Made by a program: the position numbers and the translations under genes
Part shown: positions 48,301 to 60,300 of the stretch, one piece after another
Position numbering within the stretch: the first letter of the stretch is position 1
Layout of the letters: each line of letters begins with the position of its first letter
From: Psococerastis gibbosa
Lineage: Eukaryota > Arthropoda > Insecta > Psocodea > Psocidae
DNA length: 64,000 nt
Direction of reading: 5' to 3'
Assembly (NCBI GenBank): GCA_963971405.1
Contig: OZ020486.1
Span: forward strand, 1,054,001-1,118,000
The notes under the pieces: model-generated
What the model was told of the DNA's origin: nothing
The model's database searches: none
What the model saw: the letters and a program-made list of their open reading frames with translations, nothing else

Positions 48301-51300
48301 AATTCTGTTTGCTTATTGAAGTTGTTTGGCTTATGTAAACAGGTACAGTACAATACTTTATTCAGTCATTTTTTAACCAGCAAGTAAGCCTATACACACG
48401 GTTTTCTACGTCGTCATAAGATGTACTTAGCACTGTCTTAATTTAATATCTAATATTAAAATAATATACTAAATAAATAAAAGGTAACTTTAAGAATCGG
48501 TGAAATATGTGGAGAGAATTTGGTTGACGGAGTCCCCTCACCTTGCTCTTGAACGCTACTATAGGTAGTAGCAGGGCATGTACAGTTGTGATACAGACTC
48601 CGATTACACCCGAAAGGTTGTTGGTTCGAGCCTCACACATGCTACATTTTCTGGCCATGCTTCGGAGGGCGTGTAAAGCAGGTGGTCCCGGGTCTTCCTA
48701 GTTGAGTGTAAGAGAGGACTTTATAGCCCTAACTCCGCTAGGTTGGCTTATTAATAGAACAAAAAAGTCAAAATTTATTTACGCTGCTACTACTACGTAC
48801 TATGCCTCATACGTTCTATTCTAAGCACGTCCAAAGCATTGAAAGGGTCCAGAATCGGTTCTTAAGGTATGCACGGTATCAAAATTTTAACATATCGCTT
48901 GAAAGTCTCTCAAAAAGGCGGAAATTCCTTGACTTGCTTCTACTCTTAAAAATTGTCAGACATCATATAGATTGTCCAGAAATTCTGGCAAATCTCCAGC
49001 TCCACATACCAACTTCTCGAAATCTTCGTCGAAACAGCCTCTTCCATGTTCCGTTATCCACTACAAATTATAGGTGCAATTCCACACTCCGTCGACTGCC
49101 TAACCTCTACAACACGTTATCACAGTTGGACCTAACAATTGACATAAATCGAAATAGCTTATCATCATATAAACATCTCATCCATGTGCTGCTTGTTATA
49201 ACACCTGAGTAGTTAACCGTATGCCTACTGTTTACTTATTTTTTACTTATTTCTTATTTATTTTTTACGTTGTCAACTATGTATGTATGTTGTGACCTAT
49301 TTGTAAAACCACTTTAAAGTAATTCTTCTGTATTTAGTTTATAGGCCTAAGTAGTTTTTGTTTCTTTATTTATCATATTTACTTAGACTATATGTATTAG
49401 ACTATATGTATTAGACCTAAGGGGCAATGTCCTTGCCCTGTTGTAATATAAATTTAAGTAATAAGTAATAATAATAATAATACCTTCCTGAATCCCCCTA
49501 TTACACACTCGAATATTCGATGAGTGTAAGATTATAAATTATTATAAACATTCCAAATATTTCTTCGATCGAATTAAAGTTAGATCAGGGCCATTGGGAA
49601 ATAATTGCCATCTTAACTGCCTATTGGCTGCACACAAGCTCAGCACAGGGTCTGTATTATTGCGATTCTCATAAGTAGGTGCTCAGTAAATAAGCCATTA
49701 AATACCAGCTGCAGCCCTATTATGGCGATTTGGGATTAACATATAATACCAGGGTTTATTCAATTGTTTGAAACAAATGAGTGCAACATGAAATTCAAAT
49801 TGATAAATTAATCCTCGGCTATTTTTTGGTGAGTTTTCAATCTTTTCTCCCTTAGATGCAGACAGCACATTAAATTTTTTTTATTATATTTAAAAATTCT
49901 ACCTGTACATTGCAATGTTTATTAATATTTCCTTCAATTAAAAAAACAATCCAATAATTTATTAACTTGAATTTTCCGCCCAAATGTGAACACCGTCACG
50001 TTGGCACCTTACTAATGTGGAAATAAAAACTAAACCACGATATTATATATTCCCCGGTATTACGTTACTCCAAATCGCCATAATAGGGTTGCTGCCCGGC
50101 TATTATTCATTGCTTTCCAATTTATACGTAGTATAAGGAAAGCTTTGTGATGGTCGAAATTTTCGATTCCGAGATTTCAACGGATTTACACGTTTTGAGG
50201 TCCCAGGAACCCAAAAAAGTGGTTTTTACAAAATGTCTGTCTGTCGGTCGGTCTGTCGGTCTGTCGGTCTGTCGGTTTGTCGGTCTGTCGGTCTGTCTGT
50301 TCGTCGATTTCCGGGCAAACTACTCAGTGGATTTGAGTGAAATTTGGCATGTAGGTTCACAAAAATCATACCTCGGGACTTTTTTTTTTTTTTTGGGCTA
50401 ACTCAATTTGGGGGGGTTTTATTTTCAAAAAACTCCAAAAAAACGTCTAAAAAAATTATTTCTCAAAAACCGCTCCAACGATTTCTTTTAAATTCTCGTA
50501 GATTGTAGTCGTTATTAATGTTGACAAAATGCGGGGGGTCGCTTGCCCCTTGATAGTTTGCTTCTGGGGGTAAAAAAATAAAAATAACTAAATTTTAATG
50601 AAAAAATGACTAAAAAATGCGAAACCTTTCTATCGATGATTTCTACCTTCAAGCATGTTTTAGGTGTTAAATTGAGTAACGAAACCGGATAGGTTGCTTT
50701 CCCAAAAAAATTTTTGGTTTTGCCCAAAGAATTATTTTTTGAAAAAAATGATAGAAAATTCGCGCTCAAATGCATTGCATGCCCTGCCATTATTGCTGTG
50801 TGGTAATTAATGTGTTTGTTTGACCTATCGAGAATTTACCTCACTTCCAGTGACGTCAGGTGGACAACCGCCCCCCCCCCCCCCAGATATCGGAAATTTA
50901 ACCATAGGAAAAATATTTGCCATAAAATTACTAATTTTCTCTATCTAATAATTTTGATAAATTGGAAAGCATGTTCGAGTGAACTCGGACCGGTTCTTTC
51001 TGAATGGAAAAGATATTATAAGTTGATTATTGGTATAGAATAATTTTCTCTGGTGGTGATTTGATGGTTCTGTTTGATGTTTGTATTAGTAAAGTTAGTT
51101 AATATTGTTTGTATTTGTGTCTAGGTTCATGAGCCTGAACTTGTGATTCTGGATGAGCCGACGGTTGGGCTGGACCCTGTAAGTACAGTATTTTACACCT
51201 GGCATATAATACCTAATAACTCGTTTCAAACAAACTCACCTTCACATTCTAACAACTTGAAAACATGACGCATCACGTGAAACTTAACTTTAGGTCCCCG

Positions 51301-54300
51301 TACTTCCTACTTATCTCGTACCGTAATTATATATAAATATATTAATAATATCTAATAACTGTTGATTATTTTTCATCATTACATTGACTTAGGTTATCAT
51401 ATATCACAAAATAAAGGATTTAGAAAAAATTAATACTGAGGGATTCGAACCCAGGATCTATGCCTTTCTGTTACCGCTATAGACTGTGTGTTCGCATTAC
51501 CCATGCAGAGGATCTAGTCAGCCCGGATGGACATAGATCGTGGGTTCGCGTCCCGCTGTGTCCACTTATTTCTCTATTTTTAACTTTTCATCTTTACATT
51601 TATGCAACCGTGCAGGCTGCTCAAGTTAAAACCGGACGGTTACAACTCTCACGCTATGACTCTTGTCACGGTTGTATTTATTGATGCTTTCCTACTTAAC
51701 AATAATATAAGGAGAGCTTTGTAATGATCGAAATTTTCGATTTTGGGATTTCAGTGGATTGACACGTTTTGAGGTCCCAAAAAAGGGGTTTTTACCAAAT
51801 GTCTGTTGATCTGTCTGTCTGTTTTCGATTTGTGGGCAAACTATCTGGTGGATTATCATGAAATTTGACAAGTAGGTTCACAAAAACCATACCTCGGGAT
51901 CACTCATTTTTTTACTTTGGGCTTACTCAATTTTGGGGGTTTAACCCTCAAAAAACTCCAAAAAACGTCTAAAAAATTATTTCTCAAAAAGGGCTACAAT
52001 GATTTTTTTTAAATTCCCATATAATATAATATACGAGTATTTGTAGTCGTTATGAATGTAAAGAAAATGCAACAGGTCGCTTGATAGTTTGTTTGTGGGG
52101 AAAAAAATAAAAAAGGCTAGATTTTCATGAAATAATACTAAAAATCATTTTTCTGCGGAACATTTCTAACAATAGTTTCTTTCTTCAGGTATCTTTTAGG
52201 TGTTTGTTACAGTAGCAAAACCAAACAGATTGTTTTCCCAAAGAAAAATTTCGTTTTGTACAAAAAATTATTTTTTTGATGAAATTATAGATAGCTGATG
52301 CCTTACTGCATTACATATCCTGCCATTATTACTGTGTAATGTATTAATCTGCCCATTCTAGACTATGTAATCGTCCCATCAGGCCCCTAACCAGATCCCC
52401 CCCTCCTTCCGAAATGTTTTGCGCTGTAAACTAGATAGAATTGAACTTTCCAGATGTGGGACATTTCACTACAATATACTATATTGCGCTGTAAACTAGA
52501 TAGAATTGAACTTTCTAGATGTGGGACATTTCACTACATACTATTGGATCGGAGTCCTCCCCGGAACAAAAATCCAGGTTACGGGCCTGCGTCCCATCGT
52601 TCAATTCAGTGCTTTGGGATAGGGACTTTCAAGGGAACCGAAATTTTACCCTAGGTTAATTATTTACTAAATATATATCATATTATTTATCTCGCTACCT
52701 ATAGTAATTTAATAAATAGCAAAGTATGTTGGAGTAAAATCGGACCGGTTCTATTATTTTATCTGTCCTTATCATTCATAGTATATAGGCCTACTCCTAC
52801 TACGTTAGTTTTGTGTAAAGCAATACAGCAAACGAAGTTGGGCTAGGGCAGTTCCGCGTCCGTTTTGTTCTCAATCGACAATCTACAAAATATGTACGTT
52901 TATTATGTTTTACTGCTCCTGTAAACAAAATGATTGGTATATTACATTGTAATATTATATGGTATATATAACACTGACATTAAATTAACTTTGGTTCAAG
53001 AGGTAACCTCCTCGTTATGACCGAAATTAGAGGATATGGAAAAAACTGGGCTTGGCGGGATTCGAACCCACGATCTACGCCTAACCGGGGCGTCGTCTAG
53101 CGGTTAAGACGACGCCCCGGTTAGGCGTAGATCGTGGGTTCGAATCCCGCCAAGCCCAGTTTTTTCCATATCCTCTAATTTCGGTGATTGGTATATGATG
53201 TAATTTCAGATACTGCGGCAGAACATATGGGATCACCTGTTACAAATTGCCTCTCAAGGCAGAACCATCATCATTACCACTCACTACATAGAAGAAGCGA
53301 GGCAAGCCCATAAGGTAAACACACAGTGCAATATGGCAGGTTGTAACGTCGCATGACTTGATAAGTCCTGCAAATTTTTGGATGCAACCATAAATGATTA
53401 ATTTGACTTCTCTCCTCAGTCGGTTTGCCGCATGGCACGTGCAGCCGCACAGGACCAGACGGCATGCCCTCAGGCCTCAACTTACTCGTAACATACTTAA
53501 TTTCAAATACAATACATAACGACTGTATTGTGCTTGAAATTTGAAATAATTTGTTGCACATTTTCTAAATGCATCTAATACATATAAAAAAATTGGCAAT
53601 CAAATTAATACAGTTAACAGAATTTGGATAGATGTTTTCTTGGCTAGGTGGCTTGTAGGTAGAACATAGCTACGTACTGATAAAAGTTTGGGCCTAGATA
53701 GGACTGATGCGAAATGCCAAGCTGCTGGCAGAGGGGTCCCCCGCAGAACTGCTCACGAGATTCGACTGCAGCACGGTGGAGCAGGTGTTCCTGCACCTCA
53801 GCTCTCGGCAAGAAGCCAAACCATTACCTCAACAGGCCCCAGAGCACGGCTTGGAGCTAAAGCCGCGCCACGCCACAGTACCTGAATCGCCCCCCGACCA
53901 TCTCCCTCCCCCAACAAACGTCAGACCCACCCTCTTCTTCAAAAACAGTGGACATGCCAAAGCTCTATTAAGGTAATATAATGTAATGTAAGGTAATATT
54001 AAGGTAGAAAAGCCTTTATATTGCAGTAGGTATTATATGGTATAAAATAACGCTGATATTACATTAACTTTGGTTGTAGAGGTAACTTCCTCGTTAAAAC
54101 CGAAATATAAACCAGATATATATATAGAAAAAAAATGGGCTTTGGGATTCGAACCCACGATCAATGTAGCTGCAGCTGATGTGCTAACTGCTAACCAGTC
54201 CAACAATACAAATCATGCCAATAAGAGCATAATATGGAACTATGGAAGTAGCGGATTCCTCTTCTTTAAAGCTGGAAATTTCTTATTATTTCCAAAAACG

Positions 54301-57300
54301 AACCGCCAGGAAAGTATGCCGCAGCGGATTCTCGACTCTATTGGAGAGTGGTAAACGTTTATAAGGGAGCGTTCAGGGAGAACGCCTAATAAATAAACAG
54401 TTGAGCATAAGGTCCTATCATACATATCCTATAGACCTGTGTGAGTTATATGGATAATTTGCTCATGCCCCAATACTTAGCATAAAAGACCCTGTCTTTA
54501 TCCTGCTTAGTATACCCGTTCTAATTATCTAGACTATGCAATCGTCAATTCTATACTTTGGTTTCGGGAAATTCGAGACAAGCGAAATTTAACACTAGGA
54601 AAATATTATGTACCATGGAAAGCTGCTCATAGTATTATCTAATTCAGTACCTATAGCAATTGATAAGTAGGAAGGCAGTACTATCGGTTCTTTTTCTAAT
54701 ACACCCTGTCCTTTTTCTTTTTCAGTAAAAACTTATATAGAATCGTCCGGCATCCAGGGTAAGTATAGTCTTAATACAAGCCATTTGATAATATGAAACG
54801 TTAATTCTTGAAAGATTGTCTAAATTCTTCATAAAACTCAAGATACTATCACCTAATCAGTTTGGATTCCTTAAGAGTAGGTCTACTATAGATGCTGTTA
54901 CTGCTATGGTTGAAAATGTTATTGAGGAGATGGAAGCTGGAAATGCTGCTGCATCTACCTTTCTCGACCTTACAGCTGCTTTTGACTGTGTGGATCGAGG
55001 GTTGCTCATGAAAAAGCTTGAAAACTATGGGATTCGAGGGAAGGGTTACGACTTGATGCATTCGTACCTGACGAATAGAAAACAGTTTGTATCACTCCCT
55101 GATACTAATATTGAGGCTGACAATAACACTTCTATGCATCTACCTGAACTAGATTTGATGGATGTTACATTTGGTGTCCCGCAGGGCTCTATATTGGGGC
55201 CATTTTTGTTCCTAGTCTATATTAATAGCATTGTAAAGGATAACTTTGTATATGCGGACGACACAACATGCCTTACTGTTGCTCCTACACCTAGCGACCT
55301 TGAGCTCTCCATGTTTGTAAAGATCAACATGCTTACCCAGGAGCTAGCAACACACAATCTGATGGCTAACTCCACAAAGACTTCTATAATGGTATTCAAA
55401 ACGAGGCAAACGAACAACCAGCCGGAACCGTGTGTTTTTGTGGAGAAGAATATGCTAAATAACGAATCGAGCGTTAAGTTCCTGGGCATGCAAATTGATT
55501 CTCATCTAAAGTGGGTCGACCATATTGACTTCATATCAACCAAAATATGCTCTGGTTTGTTTGTACTAAGGAACATTGTTAAAGTATGTGGTGCTGCTAC
55601 AGCTATCTCAGTTTATTATGCACTAATTCAAAGCCACATTACCTATGGGATTGAGCTCTGGGGCAATTCTAGTGCTGGCAACCTGCTCAGAATTTTTAAA
55701 CTCCAAAAAAGAGCTATTAGTTACATTGTGGGAATTAATCAAAGAGAGAGCTGTAGACAGCACTTCATTGACCTGAGCATACTAACGGTACCTAGCCTTT
55801 ATATTTTGCACGTGGCTGTGTATATTCACAAAAATTTAAGCAGTTTCCAGCGGGTAGAACATGTCCACAATCATGGAACGAGGTCAAGGTCAAACTTGGT
55901 TGCCATGCAACACAAAACCCGGCGGTACGAATGTAAGCCGTCTTTTATCGGTGTGCGCATATATAACAAACTGCCCAATTTAATAAAGACAGCCAAGAAC
56001 TTGGCAGAGTTCAGAAGGAGTTTGAAGTGTTACCTTATTCAAAGGACATTGTACAACATTCAAGAGTTTTTTGAATAGGGAAGCACTTTGAACTTTTCTT
56101 TGGATTCTGTTAAGTTCTTGACTGCATTGTACAATTTAACATTTATTATTTACGCTATTGTATTGAAAATCGGTGCAATATAGACTTTCTATTCTATTCT
56201 ATTCTATTCTATTCTAATACCTAATGCGTGTAGGTGTGTGATTTTATGTGTTGAGTGTTCTGTTGCAGGGCGATCTTGTTCATTTTCCTGTTCCCCATGC
56301 TGCAGATCTGCACGTTCTACATGTCGGTAGGCGGCTGGCCGAGGGGCCTCAGGCTCGCTGTTGTCAACCAAGGTAGGAGTACGCTTTCCAATCCTACGTA
56401 TGTAGGCTGTACGGTTGGTTTTCTTGAAACTCGGCATAAACTTGGGAATTGCAATGCCGGTCTAAAACAATATGAAATTGGCTTCCGCCCTCATCTTGAA
56501 TATAAAGTTCTTCTGGCATGCAGTAGGTTGAAATTCCGTATAGGCCTATATAGGGCAAAAAAAGGAACAGAAATTTGTAAAATGAAATATCGAAGAATTA
56601 ATTTTTGATTGGCAGGCATATTGATAATTTTTTGTGTGTGACCAGCGTCCATAAAAAAGTTCAAATAGGTATATACAACTATTAAAACTTTGACCCGTCC
56701 GCCTTACCAAGTTGAATCCAGCGGACCAGAGCAGGTTCAAACATGCAGATAACTTGCAGGTAGTGTGCACAGCGCCGGTAGGGAAGCATGGTAGGACTTG
56801 TCATGGTCACCTCCGAACTAATCGTGTGACTTCACTGTGTTTCCCAAGTGGTTTGGAATCCACTATAAACAGGAGGTACCCTGTCCTATGGGCCCAAACC
56901 GTGGCCTGGGACTGTGTCCAATCATACCACTTCTACGGCGTCTGAAAAAATGAGATATGCAGAACATAAACTTACATATACATATATACTGTATATAAAT
57001 AGTTCCAAAAAAAAAATAAAAAACATTTGGGGGTCTGCAATTGCTGTCTGGGAAAATCTATATAATTATATTTGGACTTATTGTACCTACATATAGTTTG
57101 GCACAACCGAATTGATTGTATTTTATTTTTAAGAATTGGGAGAGCTGGACTCTTGTGCTGGACTGTCCCGGGCCCTCGGGCCTCAGTACGGGTCCCACAA
57201 CACCACCAAAGATGAGCTGTCGTACTGCGTCATACGGGCTCTCTCCTGCCAATACCTAGACTTGCTTAATAACTCTGTCGCAGAGAAGGTTAGTTATTAT

Positions 57301-60300
57301 ATGCCATATTAAATACTTAATTTAGTTGAAACAGAAGGAAGTTGCTCTTCAAGTTTCAATTTCAATTTAGGCTATTATGAGCCTGGTCAGCATTGCCCAT
57401 TTCAACAACAATTTGTCGCAATATACCGTTGAATAGGAACAAAACAAAACTACCTACTACTAACAATGAACTACCAAATCGGACGCCCCTGCCTCGCGTG
57501 TCTTTTCACTGAAATTAGATGTGAGTGGCTCGTGTACTGTTTAGGTTTTCTACAGGACACTAGATGAAGCGATGAAGGACGCGGTGGCAGGCCGGGTGTT
57601 GGGCGTGCTTCATTTCGCCGCCAACTTCTCCGAGAGTTTCGAGGCGCGGATGCACTCCGGCCCAGACGCAAATGACAATGCCACTCTATCCAATAGCGAG
57701 CTAGTCATACACATGGATATGTCATGTAAGTCAACATCAACATATTATTACACATGGTTCAATCCGATCGAGAGGGCCAACCCATATAGTACACTAAAAC
57801 ATGGACGGCTCGGCTCGTCTGAGGACCGCCTCAGTGTCTTGTTTCCCATTTGGTTTCTCCCCACCGGTGAGAGCTGTGTCAGCTGTGTGCTCAGCTTACC
57901 AAGGAAAAGAAACTTTACAAGTGTAACTTACCTAGCTATTCCCGATTGTAAAATGTTTAACTATGGGCCTACAGGTTAACTTACCGTGCGACCAGCCGGC
58001 CGCCATACCAAGTTGAATCCAGCGGACCAGAGCAGGTTCAAAGCTGCAGATAACTTGACCGTGTGCACAGCGCCGGTAGGGAAACATGGTAGGACTTGTC
58101 CTGGTCACCTCCAAACTAATCGTGTGACTTCACTGTGTTTCCCAAGTGGTTCGGAATCCACTATAATTAGGAGGTCCACTGTCCTATGGGCTGGCATAGG
58201 TCAGTCAAGTCGGGGTCGCTCTATGGGCCCAAATATGAGGCCTAAGTCGTTATTAACCCGACGAACACTACTACTACTACTACTACTACTACTGTGCGAC
58301 CACAAAATAATTAAACACTGTTCTTTTTTTATTTCAGACGCATTGTAGGAACACAATACATACTATTGTAGTATACCTAGGTATGTGCCCCAAAACTTAA
58401 TTGCTTGTGCACGGTGCATTTTGTTTTTAGTGAGGCAGAGCGCTTTGCTGGTAGAGCAAAAATTGCGTGACACTTTCTACCAGTTGCTGGCCAAAGTGTC
58501 TTCTGACTGTGGCATTTTTGAGCGGGCAACCGCCATCCCCCTCAACATACAGCCTCCTGTCTTCGGTCAGAAGACAATCAACTTCTCCCTGTTCATGACG
58601 CCAGGAGTGGTCATCACGTAAGTAGGCGCATTATTATACTTGCAATGGTGTGGCAATAAGAGTTGAGCAATGGGAGAATGCACGGAGTTCCAGATGAAAA
58701 GAGCACTCCAGCCCAGGATAAAAATTATAAAGCCTGGCCAGGTTAGAATTTTATCAGCACAAGTTGATGATGCAGTGCCTGGGAAAGTGAGGAGCATTGG
58801 AAAATATCATAGTAAAACTATTAGCTGGTACCCGTCCGCTCTCGGCCCGCTCAGTCACAAAGTCAAAGCACTGCTAGGTGTAATTGTCATCTTGCCCCCC
58901 AGAAAAATATTGAAACGACGCCGCTGTCTACTGCTGGGAACCCTGCCAAATGCAATCCCATTTATACCGTATTTTGGAAATTGAATTGCTTTTTTAGACA
59001 TGGGGTCGACTATTATTATTAGGTATTATAATAATAATTATTATTACATAGGAAAACTGTAGAAATATCTTATAATCAACGAGAACTATTTAAAGTAGGC
59101 CTATTAAAGCAAAAATTGTGGGTTAGGGTAACATATAGAATAACAGGCATTTCAGAAATTAAGACACATTGCGGCAGAATATTCCTGTAACGCATAGCAA
59201 GTATCGCGGACACCTTAATGAGTCAGTTTTGCCTGAGATATTTAACAAATTGTCACTTAAACTAAAAGAATTGAATAAAATAGGGAAAATAAAAAAAGAA
59301 ATAAAAAAAATCTCAATTTCAAATACAGACCAACCATTAGCCATTTTAGTCCTAATTATCTTCCATTAATTTGCCAGGAGGCTAGAGTGGGTACTCTATA
59401 ATGGATTATTATTATTAATTATTAATTAAAATTATACCACTGCTCTATTATCACTCTAGGCTATAAACGTGATAATCATGTGTATAACAATTTTTTTTCT
59501 TCAATATATTGCACCTTGTCGGGTTGTCCGGGGTTACTGGACCAGGAAAAGGTGAAGTGAAAATTATTATTATTAGTCTAGGATCCCGGTAGGGGTAATA
59601 CCGTAAGTTAACCTCCTTACAGGTTTCCTGCAAAAATGTAACTATGCAACAAAGTTAGTTATCATTAAAGTAAAATGGAATATCATCTATTCCAATGAGG
59701 TTCTGTAGGGACAGTTTTGGTCATTATGTTCGCTGACGACTAACCGATATCCATATTATTCAAAATGGCCGCCGTTTGCACGTGAAACTAAGCTCTTAGC
59801 ATCTAATTAATTCTTTTCATGTTTTTTATAATATTTTTATTATTCCTGGACCTTATTTCGCTGCATATAATTTAATATATATATTCTCCATGATTTATAG
59901 AAAAATATCACTTTAAAATAATGCATAAATAAAATAATTTTAAAATATTATTGAGGCTTATGGAAAAATCAACGCTTTGATATCTTAGCAACTGGTGCTG
60001 CCATCTACAAAATGACGTCACAAATGAACCTCATTGATTGTATGCGTGTATAGAGAATATATTGCATCATTATATGGTATGAGCGTATGGTATATAATTT
60101 TATTATAATACTGACATTAAACTAACATAATGTTGGAGAGGTAACCTACTCGTTATAACCAAAATTAGAGGATTTCTAAAAATGTGGACTTGGCGGGATT
60201 AGAACCCACGACCATAGCCTATTTGGGGGGCATCGCGGACAGAGTTGGCAAAATCCTCTAGACATACACGTACATGCTCTTGGACAAGATTGGTATGTTA

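Noticed and set aside
53089-53166. A functional tRNA gene
   Set aside because: A and B boxes and a T run are present, but the acceptor stem does not pair and the whole unit is half of a hairpin.
54775-56213. Target-site duplication taatac for the intron 7 LINE
   Set aside because: Six bases in AT-rich DNA can match by chance.
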